DNA of 64,000 nucleotides, taken from contig NZ_JAJUXI010000009.1 of the NCBI RefSeq assembly GCF_021390515.1, positions 186,001 through 250,000 of the forward strand, read 5' to 3'. Position numbers and translations under genes: made by a program. This DNA comes from Dyadobacter sp. CY326 (GTDB lineage Bacteria > Bacteroidota > Bacteroidia > Cytophagales > Spirosomataceae). Shown here one piece after another: positions 54,241-63,012 of this stretch; positions within the stretch are counted from its first letter, which is position 1; each line of letters begins with the position of its first letter. The notes under the pieces are model-generated. The model saw nothing but the letters and a program-made list of their open reading frames with translations. It searched no databases and was not told where the DNA came from.

Positions 54241-55140
54241 ATGTCTATAAAAATCCTAAACATTCTAACTCTACTGGCATCCACGCTCTCCGCTTTCTCT
54301 CAGGAAAAAATGGTAAGTGTAAACGGCGTTAATTATCACGTTCTTACGAGAAGCTTGGAGCAAAGAAAGCCAAGTCAGCCAGTGCTGGTTTTTGAAAATG
54401 GCATGGGTATGGGGCTTGCAAATTGGAATACCATAACGGATTCGCTTGCTAATGGTGCCCCTGTTTTTCTTTATGACAGGCAAGGCGTGGAGAAATCAGA
54501 AAAGGTTTTCCAGCTGCCTACTCCTCAGAAGATAGCAGCGAACCTCAAATCACTTTTGCAGGAAATGAAAGTTGAACCGCCGTATATATTGGTCGGTCAT
54601 TCCATCGGTGGTATATACACGCGGGCTTTCGCAGGATATTATCCCGATGATATTGCGGGGCTCGTGTTTGTTGATCCAGCAGATTTTACGGAAACAAAAG
54701 CGGACTGGAATCAGATATTCAGATCGATAGGCGTTTCTGAAAAGCAAATTGACGAGATGCTTATTAAGCGATTATACACTCCTTCGAAAGTAGATTCGTC
54801 GCGCTACGCCGCATGGAGCGAGGGACAAGTTTTAACGGATCTCCGAAAAACCGACTTCGCTGAGCTTAGTAGCTTACCCATTCCACAGGTGCCCATCCTG
54901 TTTTTTGTAGGCGGAAAGTTGGAAGTCCCACTGGAACGCCGAAGTAAGGATTATGATCACGAGCGGTTCTTTGAAGTAAAAAATAGCTCCAATATGCTAA
55001 AATGGAGGCGCTTTATTCACGCTTCCAGTAAAGGTGGCGCACTGATCTATTTAAGCAACAGTGGACATTTTGTGCACCGGGACGACGCAGCGATGGTGAT
55101 TGGGAATATAAAAATGATGCTCAAAGGTTTAGAAAAATAA
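54241..55140 (+). CDS. Secreted alpha/beta hydrolase
   Basis: A 299-residue protein with a signal peptide (MSIKILNILTLLASTLSAFSQ). The alpha/beta-hydrolase core has VFENGMGMG (oxyanion region), LYDRQGVEKSE, ILVGHSIGGIYTRAFAGYYP (nucleophile Ser) and LVFVDPADF; the catalytic His is in SGHFVHRDD near the C-terminus. The substrate is unknown. It is transcribed away from the helicase gene, and sits at the end of the nuclease-rich part of the island. Confidence 0.85.
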   Translation: MSIKILNILTLLASTLSAFSQEKMVSVNGVNYHVLTRSLEQRKPSQPVLVFENGMGMGLANWNTITDSLANGAPVFLYDRQGVEKSEKVFQLPTPQKIAANLKSLLQEMKVEPPYILVGHSIGGIYTRAFAGYYPDDIAGLVFVDPADFTETKADWNQIFRSIGVSEKQIDEMLIKRLYTPSKVDSSRYAAWSEGQVLTDLRKTDFAELSSLPIPQVPILFFVGGKLEVPLERRSKDYDHERFFEVKNSSNMLKWRRFIHASSKGGALIYLSNSGHFVHRDDAAMVIGNIKMMLKGLEK

Positions 55141-55190
55141 ATCCGAAAGACTCCAATGCCGAGTAGGGATATGAGAAATATGCAAATAAC

Positions 55191-55823
55191 TTAATCCCGG
55201 ACCAGACGAACTGAAAGTCCGCCAGAAACTGGGCCATCCCAACGGAAAGCTTTTTTTAAATTTTTTTTATTGCTACTGGGAGGTCCACCGTAATGAAAGT
55301 TCCATGCCCAGGCGCTACTATCTGTACTAGGTAAGGACGTCCAAAAGATACCGAGAACACCTTGGGCAAAATAGCTACCATCAGGTTTCCGATGACCTCC
55401 TGCAGGCGCGTCGAACCCACTGCTATTAGTATCATTACCGTCTTCATTCCAGCCTTTAATGCTTTTTAAGGCTTCACCGGCATTGTCCTTTCCGCCAAAA
55501 TGATTCACAAGCATAACCCATTCGCTATCCGTCGCTAAATGCCAACCGCCGGGGCGGGCTTTTTTCGCTGCCTTCCAGGTGTAAAGCAAGCCCAGCTCTT
55601 TCCGATTATTTTCATTGTCATCATAAGCATAGCTGCCTTCCACTTTGTAGTTTAGGTTTTGCGCCATCCAGGTAACGGTTTTGCCCGTCGAATCTTCTTT
55701 AAAGCTGATTGTTTTATACGTTTGACCATCTCGCGAGTCAGTGAAGGTCCCGGTAGATTGGGCAATTCCTACTTGTGTAAAAAACAAGGTAGCAACTACG
55801 GTAAAGATGTGTTGTTTCATCAT
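55191..55823 (-). CDS. FISUMP-domain secreted protein
   Basis: A 210-residue protein with a signal peptide (MMKQHIFTVVATLFFTQVGIAQ) and a FISUMP domain (Fibrobacter succinogenes major paralogous domain): FTDSRDGQTYKTISF..TWMAQNLNYK, LYTWKAA..RPGGWHLATDSEW, GFDAPAGGHR..GSYFAQG..FWTS and GLSVRLVRD. This beta-rich domain is found on many Bacteroidota surface proteins; its role is unknown. It is convergent with the alpha/beta hydrolase gene, separated by 50 bp. Confidence 0.88.
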   Translation of the reverse strand: MMKQHIFTVVATLFFTQVGIAQSTGTFTDSRDGQTYKTISFKEDSTGKTVTWMAQNLNYKVEGSYAYDDNENNRKELGLLYTWKAAKKARPGGWHLATDSEWVMLVNHFGGKDNAGEALKSIKGWNEDGNDTNSSGFDAPAGGHRKPDGSYFAQGVLGIFWTSLPSTDSSAWAWNFHYGGPPSSNKKNLKKAFRWDGPVSGGLSVRLVRD

Positions 55824-55856
55824 TGTGATTTCAGGTTTAGTTTTGTATAGTTACTT

Positions 55857-55905
55857 ACTTCAAGAAAAAGACTCACTATAAACCGCATTACAAATTGATA
55901 AACAA
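55857..55905 (+). repeat. Internal copy of the island left-end sequence
   Basis: About 42 of 49 bases match 29336-29384. It lies immediately before the monooxygenase-like gene and may mark an old internal element end or a shared regulatory leader. Confidence 0.65.
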
Positions 55906-55910
55906 CTCCT

Positions 55911-56447
55911 ATGCCTATACACGTAGCGATTACCCGTAAAGTACTTCCTGGAAAGGAGGACGAGTTCAAAGAAGCGTTGCGACATTTTTTAGGAGATTCT
56001 TTTCTGTATGGCGGCGTTCATGGCGCAGCTATGATGACTGCTTTACCGGGCAGCGAAAGCCGTGAAATAGGAATATTAAGGACTTTTGCCAACCAGGCAG
56101 ACCGTGATGCTTTTTATAATTCAAAGCTTTTTAAAGACTGGGAAGCCTATGCATCGACATTGACGGAAGATCCGGTATATCGGGAACTTACCGGCTTGGA
56201 AGCATGGTTCCGCTCACCTGTTCCTCCTCCGAGGTGGAAAATGGCAGTGGCAACACTGTGTGGAGTATATCCTACCAGCCTGTTTCTCACTTATGCTCTT
56301 GGGCCGTTCATTCAAGGGCTTCATCCTGCATTAAGAACTTTGATTGTGGCCGGATGTATGGTGGGGCTGCTTACCTGGATCGTGATGCCGCAGGTCACGA
56401 AGGTGCTGAAACCGTGGCTTTCGGGAAGCTCGAAAAGTAGCAAGTAA
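55911..56447 (+). CDS. Antibiotic biosynthesis monooxygenase-like protein with membrane helices
   Basis: A 178-residue protein. Residues 1-100 form an ABM-type ferredoxin-like domain (VAITRKVLPGKEDEFKEALRHFL..SREIGILRTFANQADRDAFYNSKLFKDWEAYA). The C-terminal part has two membrane helices (VATLCGVYPTSLFLTYALG and LRTLIVAGCMVGLLTWIVMP). This ABM-plus-membrane architecture is widespread and uncharacterised. No cofactor residues could be assigned. The gene starts six bases after the 49-bp left-end-like repeat. Confidence 0.82.
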   Translation: MPIHVAITRKVLPGKEDEFKEALRHFLGDSFLYGGVHGAAMMTALPGSESREIGILRTFANQADRDAFYNSKLFKDWEAYASTLTEDPVYRELTGLEAWFRSPVPPPRWKMAVATLCGVYPTSLFLTYALGPFIQGLHPALRTLIVAGCMVGLLTWIVMPQVTKVLKPWLSGSSKSSK

Positions 56448-56645
56448 AGTTGGGAGCAATTGTTCGACGAAATCATCTAAAACCTGTCCGTGCAAAGGGT
56501 TCATAACCGAGCTAAATTTCGTATTTAGCGACATTCTGAGCACAAGATAAATGATTTCCGATACAATTTAGAAAGCCAAAAGACATGAATAAAAAAATTA
56601 ATTGTTGCATAGTGTAGGTGTCAAATGTTAAAAATTAAATCTGTA

Positions 56646-57950
56646 TTAATTCGCAGCCTCAAAGCAGTATACGTTGTAATTTGTCGACGCGAAAATCCTG
56701 CCTTTCTTTCCATCTTTGGTGGGCAAGCCAGTAACAAAACCCGTAAACCAGGAGTCGTGGCGATTTTCTAGTTTTATGTCCGGAGAAGGCATATCCCACA
56801 ACAGTTTTCCTGTTTGAATGTCAACTGCGAGAAGCGACTTGGTATATATGTAATAGACCACACCATCCTGGTGGTACAAGTCGCTTGTCAAAGCGCTAGC
56901 TTTTTGGGTCCATCGTTGTGATCCTGTATTGGCATCCACACAGTATAGAATTGCATTATCACCGTTGAGCAAGAGCTTGTCGTTCACTAGAATAAAGTCA
57001 TTAAAACCTGTGAACATGTCCGACAAACTTCTCCTCCATATTTCTCTGCCTGTCATTAATTCAAAGCACCCAACGGTAGTCAATGATGTTACATATACTT
57101 TATCATCATGTACAATAGGTTTAAGGCAGGACGATGCACCGCCGATATCGGGGCGAATGGCTATTCTTTCATAGACCCATTTTTTATCGGTTATATTATA
57201 CAGACCGAAATAGCTACGCGTGTGATTGTATTGATCTTTTGGGCCTGGTTCGGTAAATGGCACAACCATATAATCGACACCATTCCTGCTAAAAGCTTCA
57301 ATATTCAGCATTGAACCGCGGTAGTAACTGGAATCTGTGTCAACGTATGCATATTCGTCTTTCATTTTCGGCATGACCAACTCTTTGACCTCACCAGTCT
57401 TGACATTGCCTGCAAAAATTGTCGGTTCGATTCGGTGTTTTCTTTGAGATTCTATACTAATCCCGGCAACAAAATATTGATTTGCTAAAAAAGCCGGATA
57501 GGGGCGGAGGCCTAAATCAGGTTGCCTGGTTTTCCAGATTGTTCCACCTGTAACGGTATTAATATAATAGGTAGTGCTGGCATCGTGTAGCAGCATGGCT
57601 CCGAAATAAAGTCCAATACTCTGACGTAAAGTGCCTATACTCTTACTTTGGAATTCATCCCACTTCCAAATGTTTTCACCAGTCTCCAGATCCTTCAGCA
57701 ACAAATATTGCTCATTCTTCGCATTCGACCCGGCAGATTTGCGCATCCCGACAGCTAATATGCCGCGGTTATCAATGATATAACCCCTATGCAACCCAAA
57801 CGATCGCGGCCCCTCTGAAATGGAGGATTTCCATACATGGGGTAGCCTGGTGATTACACCTTCCTTGTCGGTGTCGGTAGAGATTTTCTCTGGGGTACAC
57901 GCTAGCATCCAGGAAAAAAGGATAGAGAGTGAGGTGTATTTTATATTCAT
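56646..57950 (-). CDS. PQQ-like beta-propeller lipoprotein
   Basis: A protein of about 434 residues with a lipoprotein signal (MNIKYTSLSILFSWMLAC, lipobox MLAC). The body consists of PQQ/quinoprotein-like blades: LLKDLETGENIWKWDE, YYINTVTGGTIWKTR, CFELMTGREIWRRSL, YCVDANTGSQRWTQKA and LAVDIQTGKLLWDMP. No enzyme active site was seen; it is probably an outer-membrane-attached binding or scaffold protein. It lies 32 bp downstream of the frameshifted barrel gene, likely one transcript. Confidence 0.85.
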   Translation of the reverse strand: MNIKYTSLSILFSWMLACTPEKISTDTDKEGVITRLPHVWKSSISEGPRSFGLHRGYIIDNRGILAVGMRKSAGSNAKNEQYLLLKDLETGENIWKWDEFQSKSIGTLRQSIGLYFGAMLLHDASTTYYINTVTGGTIWKTRQPDLGLRPYPAFLANQYFVAGISIESQRKHRIEPTIFAGNVKTGEVKELVMPKMKDEYAYVDTDSSYYRGSMLNIEAFSRNGVDYMVVPFTEPGPKDQYNHTRSYFGLYNITDKKWVYERIAIRPDIGGASSCLKPIVHDDKVYVTSLTTVGCFELMTGREIWRRSLSDMFTGFNDFILVNDKLLLNGDNAILYCVDANTGSQRWTQKASALTSDLYHQDGVVYYIYTKSLLAVDIQTGKLLWDMPSPDIKLENRHDSWFTGFVTGLPTKDGKKGRIFASTNYNVYCFEAAN

Positions 57951-57982
57951 ACTTTGCACTTTTGAATGACTTGCTTTTACTT

Positions 57983-58554
57983 TCAAAATTGAATGCTCAG
58001 CCCCGTATTAATGATGCCTTTATAGCCATAACCCAGCTCAGTAAATACGCCCAACTGGTTACCAAATCTGACTCCGAAAGCTGTTAGTTGTGAAGTAGGT
58101 CCATAAGTGCGTGTTGATGTGCTGAAGTTATCCAAGGATGATTGTATTGAGTAGAATCCAAGTCCGGCCATTGCATAGAGCTTGATTCCAGGTTTCTTGA
58201 AGAAGAACCAGCTCACTTCTCCCGCCATCGTTAAAATCCGCGAATCAGTCGTTGTGAAATCCCTTAGCCAGAATACACTTTCACTAACATTTTTGTTAAA
58301 ACCTGTTGTTCCGCCAATTGCAAGTCGATCTGATACAAAATATTTATAGCTCGCGAACACGCCCCTTGACGGAGCGTCAAATCTCGGTTTGAAAGCGATG
58401 CAAAGTTGGATAGCCCCAGCCATAAAGTAGATAGTGGGTTTTCCGCAGTTATCACCGCGTAACTCGCCACAATTTCACTTTCACCTTTATGCTGGCCAAA
58501 GCAAGGAAATGTTAAGACAGCGAATAAAATGATCTCCGACGTAATTTTTTTCAT
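57983..58554 (-). pseudogene. Frameshifted small outer-membrane beta-barrel protein
   Basis: Frame one (from 58554) supplies the signal peptide MKKITSEIILFAVLTFPCFGQ and EIVASYAVITAENPL. Around 58435 the sense moves to another frame that reads ..PTIYFMAGAIQLCIAFKPRF..GVFASYKYFVSDRLAIGGTTGFNK to the terminal GYKGIINTGLSIQF, with the alternating hydrophobic pattern and C-terminal Phe of an 8-strand OmpW/OmpA-like barrel. One base gained or lost near the ACCCACTATCTACTTTATGG stretch would explain it. Neither piece is functional alone. Confidence 0.72.
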
Positions 58555-58754
58555 GATTTGATCGACTTAGTTGAGGATTTTAGTGGGCGAGTATTCTTTT
58601 TGTCCAATACAAAGTAACTTACATAACATTAAATGATACCTTGTCCTCTGACACGGATATGACTTGTTCTTCAACATAGATTCGTGTTGTCTTGCGACAA
58701 GATCACATGATCTTTGGCGAGAAACGATTAAGTGTATGCCTAACTTTGCGTTTT

Positions 58755-59369
58755 ATGAGAGTTACAGAAGAGACAAAACCATTACAAAAGATACTGGACG
58801 CTCCCAGGTTTATTCTGTCCGAAGAGGTAAAGGCGCGGTTTCAAGAAAGCATGACGCGGTTTATGATTCCGAAGGGCAGAGTTCTGGTAGACGTAGGACA
58901 GGTGAGTAAGTGCCTCTATTTTATAGAAAAGGGGGCTATGCGAACCTATTATCTGAGAGGTTCGGAGGATATTACATCTCTTCTTGTTTCAGATGGAGAC
59001 ATTGTTTGCATTGCGGAAAGCTTCCTGATGCAAAAAGCATCGAATGATGTATTGGAAACACTGGAAGATACCAATGGGATTTCTATTTCCTATGAGATGT
59101 ACCGCAAGCTAGTACAAGAGGATGTAACTATGGCTGGTTTGGCCGTACAATTGTTGGAGCAGCACTTGATCAATTTCACCGAGCGGGTAAAGGTATTTAA
59201 GTATCTTTCTGTTGAGCAAAGAATAGCACATTACATTAGTCAGCCTTCATCACTGTTCCGACGAATCCCTGATCATTACATTGCAACATACCTGGGCACA
59301 ACCGCAGCTACTTTTAGCAGGTGTTTAAAATCAATAAATATTGATAAAAACATTGCTACCCGAGCATAA
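58755..59369 (+). CDS. Crp/Fnr family transcriptional regulator
   Basis: A protein of about 204 residues. The cyclic-nucleotide-binding fold spans residues ~20-130 (GRVLVDVGQVSKCLYFIEKGAMRTYYL..DITSLLVSDGD). A C-terminal winged helix (VEQRIAHYISQPSSLFRRIPDHYIATYLGTTAATFSRCLKSI) carries the recognition helix. No Cys cluster of FNR type is seen. It belongs to the common Bacteroidota Crp/Fnr group whose effector is usually unknown. ATG 58755 removes a poorly conserved N-terminal stretch of an earlier in-frame ATG at 58692. Confidence 0.87.
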   Translation: MRVTEETKPLQKILDAPRFILSEEVKARFQESMTRFMIPKGRVLVDVGQVSKCLYFIEKGAMRTYYLRGSEDITSLLVSDGDIVCIAESFLMQKASNDVLETLEDTNGISISYEMYRKLVQEDVTMAGLAVQLLEQHLINFTERVKVFKYLSVEQRIAHYISQPSSLFRRIPDHYIATYLGTTAATFSRCLKSINIDKNIATRA

Positions 59370-59430
59370 AGTTGATGGTTTATTGCTTGCTGCTTTTGCC
59401 TAGCAGGGTAGCTTTAAAATAGGCCCAAAA

Positions 59431-59480
59431 GTCGTAGTTATCAACTCCAAAAAACCACAGGCATTTTCAAACTTTGCACA
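59431..59480. repeat. Direct repeat flanking the PDDEXK gene, left copy
   Basis: Contains CCACAGGCATTTTCAAACTT; similar copy at 60824-60871 in the same orientation. Confidence 0.7.
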
Positions 59481-59534
59481 TCCAACCAACATGTCTATTC
59501 TCGCTTAAATAATTTTTACAGTAAATCGTAGACT

Positions 59535-60773
59535 ATGACAATAAATGGAAAAAGACAGAATGGGCAACCCCTGTTGATCTCGAACAGTACAACCAGAAGC
59601 ATGGAACGAGTACCGCTATATAGCAATGAGTTCTCTGAAAGTTGGCTGCAAAAACTCATACATGAAAACCCGTCTCTTCTTCCAATCAGTGAGGTTGAAT
59701 CAGGATTTGCTCCTGCAATTTCTATGGGACGGGAAATAAAAACGAAGGCTGGCTACATTGATAACCTGCTCATCTCACCAGATGGTTATATTACGATTGT
59801 AGAAACAAAACTTTGGCGGAATCCAGAGGCAAGAAGAGAAGTGGTCGGACAAATCCTAGACTATGCCAAAGAATTAAGTAAATGGACTTTCTCTGATTTG
59901 GATATCAGCCTGAAACGATACGGCCAAAGTTCTGAAGGGGTTGTTGCGAAGGTCCGCAGACATCCGGGTTGCGAAGATAAAGAGGAACATACACTGATAG
60001 ACAACATCAATAAAAACCTCAGAAGAGGGCGGGTCCTACTTTTAATCGTTGGAGACGGAATCCGTGAAAGCGTTGAAGAAATGGTCGCGTATCTGTCACA
60101 ATCGCCCCAGTTACACTTTACACTGGCACTGGTCGAACTGCAAGTATACAGGCTTGGCGATTCTATTGATCCCTTGTTAATCATTCCACAGGTAGTAACA
60201 AGAACAAGAGAAATTACGAGGGCTGTTGTACGCGTAGAAGGAGACTATTCTACTGGATTAACATTAAATATTGACAGCGACCTGGGGACTGAACCAGAAA
60301 CATTGCAAAGGAGATCATCAGGGCGAACCACACTTTCGGCCCAAGACTATTTTGAGCAGCTGCTGCAAAACACAAATTCCTACACCGTCGATTTTGTGAA
60401 AAAGGTAATAGCAGATGGTCAGCAAATCGGCCTAACTGTTGAATGGAACACATCCAGTTTTGGACTTCAATTCCCTGATCCGGCCGGAAGCGGGCTAAGA
60501 GTTACTATTATGACGTTTGACAAAAAGGGTCAGATTATGTTAGGATTTGCTGACAAGCAACTTGAAGCCTTGGATATCCCATCCAAAATCAATTACAGTT
60601 TTTGCGCAGATACGGCTGTGATGTTTACCGGACTTGCACCTAATCCTCTTAAATTGGGAAGCTGGAACCGAAGAATTTCCATCTCCGAGTTAATTCCTTT
60701 GTATAATCATTTTATGGAAAGACTAGAAGTATACCTAAGTGAAATATCCAATTCGCAAATGACGCCGGATTAG
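59535..60773 (+). CDS. PDDEXK-like nuclease-domain protein, function unknown
   Basis: A 412-residue protein. Residues ~30-125 look like a PDDEXK fold: SWLQKLIHENPSLLPISEVE, AGYIDNLLISPDGYITIVETKLWRNPEARREVVGQILDYAKEL, with Asp in YIDNLL, E-T-K, and a following Gln in GQILDYA. The C-terminal half (from ~270, LSAQDYFEQLLQNTN) is a separate alpha/beta domain that I cannot name. It lies between two ~50-bp direct repeats near the right end of the island and may be a defence nuclease. The start could also be the ATG at 59601. Confidence 0.75.
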   Translation: MTINGKRQNGQPLLISNSTTRSMERVPLYSNEFSESWLQKLIHENPSLLPISEVESGFAPAISMGREIKTKAGYIDNLLISPDGYITIVETKLWRNPEARREVVGQILDYAKELSKWTFSDLDISLKRYGQSSEGVVAKVRRHPGCEDKEEHTLIDNINKNLRRGRVLLLIVGDGIRESVEEMVAYLSQSPQLHFTLALVELQVYRLGDSIDPLLIIPQVVTRTREITRAVVRVEGDYSTGLTLNIDSDLGTEPETLQRRSSGRTTLSAQDYFEQLLQNTNSYTVDFVKKVIADGQQIGLTVEWNTSSFGLQFPDPAGSGLRVTIMTFDKKGQIMLGFADKQLEALDIPSKINYSFCADTAVMFTGLAPNPLKLGSWNRRISISELIPLYNHFMERLEVYLSEISNSQMTPD

Positions 60774-60823
60774 ATTTATAGTTTCAATGGCAAACGTATT
60801 TTTGCTATTTTTACATCAGTATC

Positions 60824-60871
60824 ATCGCAGTTACCACCGCCAAACCACAGGCATTTTCCAAACTTTGAACA
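60824..60871. repeat. Direct repeat flanking the PDDEXK gene, right copy
   Basis: Matches 59431-59480 over about 48 bp with several changes and a short gap; shared core CCACAGGCATTTTC. Confidence 0.7.
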
Positions 60872-60988
60872 CTAAAAACCACCCGAAAACTCACCCAAAA
60901 TCAGCGAATATCCAGACCTAAACCGCTCAATTTTCGCTAAAAGAATTATACATAACAAATATACTGTTGTACTATATGTATAAAAAAT

Positions 60989-61012
60989 AGTGAGTCTTTC
61001 GTGTAGTTCACT
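60989..61012 (+). repeat. Right-end 24-bp repeat
   Basis: Identical to 29311-29334 and in the same orientation; here the inverted arm is absent. Confidence 0.8.
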
Positions 61013-61059
61013 TCAAATAAAGGAGACAAAACCTTGATTACGAGTCGATTAAAGGCAAA

Positions 61060-61080
61060 GTTCGAGACCCGTCTCCCTCC
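61060..61080 (+). repeat. attR-like core repeat
   Basis: Perfect 21-bp copy of the tRNA-His 3' end (29186-29206). The bases before it do not form a tRNA, as expected at the far end of an integrated element. Confidence 0.88.
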
Positions 61081-61147
61081 GCGCGGCGGCGGCCCACACA
61101 ATAAGGTCCTGACTTTTAGGGTTTCCTTTTGTGCTCATTGAGTTTTT

Positions 61148-61167
61148 AGCTTAGTCGGTTAGAGCGC
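61148..61167 (+). pseudogene. tRNA-His D-arm-like fragment
   Basis: AGCTTAGTCGGTTAGAGCGC matches 19 of 20 bases of the tRNA-His D-arm at 29141-29160. No anticodon arm follows. It is probably a remnant of an earlier integration or duplication of the tRNA. Confidence 0.5.
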
Positions 61168-61324
61168 AAGTGTCGATGCGATATCATCATTTTAATCTCC
61201 TGCGATTACATCATAACCGCCATTCGCAGAACATTATAATGACCCGGTTATTTTGCTATTCTTGCTTGATAGATAGCGGCTATAAATTATCTTGTGTCCC
61301 AAACAAGTCGAAATTCGAGCACGA

Positions 61325-61717
61325 ATGAAACGGCACATTTCCCTGATGAGCTTATTGGTCGAAGATTATGACGAAGCGATCTCCTTCTACGTTCAAAAGC
61401 TTGGCTTTGAGTTGCTAGAAGATACGCTGTTAACCGAAACCAAACGCTGGGTACGCATCGCGCCAAATGGTGCGGCTGAATGCTGTTTGCTGCTCGCAAA
61501 GGCTGGCACGGAAGATCAGAGGGCGTGTATAGGCGATCAAACTGGCGGACGGGTCTTTCTTTTTCTGAACACGGATGATTTTTGGCGCGACTACCAAAAC
61601 CTGGTTGCAAATGGTGTTCAAATAATCCGGCAGCCGTCAGAAGAGCATTATGGTACAGTGGCAGTCTTTGCCGATCTCTACGGTAATCTGTGGGATTTGA
61701 TCGAAACAAAAAATTAA
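61325..61717 (+). CDS. VOC family (glyoxalase/bleomycin-resistance-like) protein
   Basis: A protein of about 130 residues in one vicinal-oxygen-chelate fold: HISLMSLLVEDYDEAISFYVQKLGFELLED at the start and HYGTVAVFADLYGNLWDLIET at the end, with His near 3 and Glu near the C-terminus as possible metal ligands. These proteins range from glyoxalases to drug-binding proteins; this one is of the 'VOC family, unknown substrate' kind. It is the first gene outside the island. Confidence 0.88.
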   Translation: MKRHISLMSLLVEDYDEAISFYVQKLGFELLEDTLLTETKRWVRIAPNGAAECCLLLAKAGTEDQRACIGDQTGGRVFLFLNTDDFWRDYQNLVANGVQIIRQPSEEHYGTVAVFADLYGNLWDLIETKN

Positions 61718-61813
61718 CCTGCACCCACTTTTCGCTGGCCGAAATGTATTTTCATCGATCGTTCGCCTAGCGCGGGCAAACAAGTACTAAATCGGATACA
61801 ACAATTTCAACTG

Positions 61814-62383
61814 ATGAAACCACAAAAATGCCTTCTGGTAATCGATATGCAAAAGGGCTCTTTTACGCCCGACACACCCCGGTATGAAACGGATTCGATT
61901 GTAAAAAAAATCAACTCACTTGCATCCATGTTTCGAAAGAATTCATGGCTTGTGGCGTTTGTGCAGCACAATGGAAGCTCGATGGACGAGTTTATTCCCA
62001 ACACTTCCGATTGGGAATTACTAGATGATTTGGAGGTTCATGAACAGGATTTGATGGTTGAGAAATTCGCGAATGATGTATTTTATAATACCAGCTTACA
62101 TGCAAAGCTGAAAGAGCTAAATGTAAACGAACTGGTTATAACAGGCTGTGCAACAGACTTCTGTGTAGAATCCACAATTCAATCAGCGCTTGTGAAAGAC
62201 TTTGATATTTTGGTGGTAGAAGACGGCCATACTACGGGAAACCGCCCGTTCATGGACGCAGAACAAGTCATCAACCATTATAATTGGGTGTGGAAAAACA
62301 TGACACCAACAAAGGGGAAAATCGACGTTTGGCCTTACTCAACTGTAATGACATTGCACGAGCAAGAAATCGACCAGTCTTAA
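61814..62383 (+). CDS. Isochorismatase-family cysteine hydrolase
   Basis: A 189-residue protein with the catalytic triad of the family: Asp11 in LLVIDMQKGSF, Lys in VEKFANDVFYNT (near 84), and Cys in TGCATDFCVEST (near 120). Members hydrolyse amides such as nicotinamide or release 2,3-dihydrodihydroxybenzoate; this one is closest in look to generic cysteine hydrolases. Its TAA overlaps the methyltransferase ATG (TAATG), so the two are translationally coupled. Confidence 0.9.
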   Translation: MKPQKCLLVIDMQKGSFTPDTPRYETDSIVKKINSLASMFRKNSWLVAFVQHNGSSMDEFIPNTSDWELLDDLEVHEQDLMVEKFANDVFYNTSLHAKLKELNVNELVITGCATDFCVESTIQSALVKDFDILVVEDGHTTGNRPFMDAEQVINHYNWVWKNMTPTKGKIDVWPYSTVMTLHEQEIDQS

Positions 62384-62970
62384 TGGAAATGGACAAATCA
62401 AACGGATACGAGGACCACGCGGAGACATTCATCCGCTGCCGCTCTAAGGGCATCAATGGAGTCGGCGCGCCATCAGTTCGGCACTGGGCAAGGTCACTGT
62501 CTCCAAATGCGACAGTTCTGGATGTAGGTTGTGGCGCAGGCGACCCGATTTCGAAGACATTGGTAGATGAAGGTTTGATCGTTTATGGAATTGATGCGTC
62601 GCCCTCGATGGTTCAAATCTTCAAGCAGAACTTCCCAAATAGCCCCGTCGCCTGTGAAGCCGTTGAAGATTCCACATTTTTCAATCGGCAGTTCGATGCC
62701 ATCATCGCCTGGGGGTTAATGTTCCTTTTGCCGGAAGAAATACAGGAAGTTGTGATTCAAAAAATGGCAGATGGACTTTACGCTGGCGGGAAACTTTTGT
62801 TTACGGCGCCTGCACAACAAATGAAATGGGAAGATGCCATTACAGCAATAGAATCGATAGCACTTGGAGCGGAGAAATACAAAGATCTGCTAGATGCATC
62901 AGGACTTTCGCTTATCGAGGAATTTGAGGATGAGGGAGGGAATCATTATTATCATACAGTAAAGCTTTAA
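62383..62970 (+). CDS. Class I SAM-dependent methyltransferase
   Basis: A 195-residue protein with motif I VLDVGCGAGDPISK, motif II-like VYGIDASPSMVQIFK, EDSTFFNRQFDAIIAWGLMFLL and a C-terminal GGKLLFTAPA strand. It uses S-adenosylmethionine; the methyl acceptor is unknown. The ATG shares its A with the TAA of the upstream hydrolase gene, which fixes the start, although the frame is open further upstream. Confidence 0.9.
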   Translation: MEMDKSNGYEDHAETFIRCRSKGINGVGAPSVRHWARSLSPNATVLDVGCGAGDPISKTLVDEGLIVYGIDASPSMVQIFKQNFPNSPVACEAVEDSTFFNRQFDAIIAWGLMFLLPEEIQEVVIQKMADGLYAGGKLLFTAPAQQMKWEDAITAIESIALGAEKYKDLLDASGLSLIEEFEDEGGNHYYHTVKL

Positions 62971-63012
62971 GCTAAAATCAATCTACGGCCCGACCTTCGG
63001 AAGAGCTAAATC

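Larger units (their letters stand above)
29186..61080. mobile_element. Integrative/mobilizable genomic island in tRNA-His (~31.9 kb)
   Basis: The boundaries are 21-bp perfect direct repeats: the 3' end of tRNA-His (29186-29206) and 61060-61080. A tyrosine integrase gene lies 250 bp inside the left end. Both ends carry the same 24-bp sequence (29311-29334 and 60989-61012). Mobilization genes (mobC-like, relaxase) lie at 45.0-46.7 kb. The cargo is nuclease-, helicase- and NTPase-rich. At least four cargo or mobility genes are broken, so it is probably an old, no longer self-sufficient element. Conjugation (tra) genes and a replication protein were not seen. Confidence 0.85.
60774..61324. other. 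Right end of the island and junction, no gene
   Basis: In order: second copy of the PDDEXK-flanking repeat (60824-60871), 24-bp end repeat (60989-61012), attR-like 21-bp repeat (61060-61080), GC-rich junction, and a fragment like a tRNA-His D-arm (61148-61167). No coding sequence was found. Confidence 0.75.
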
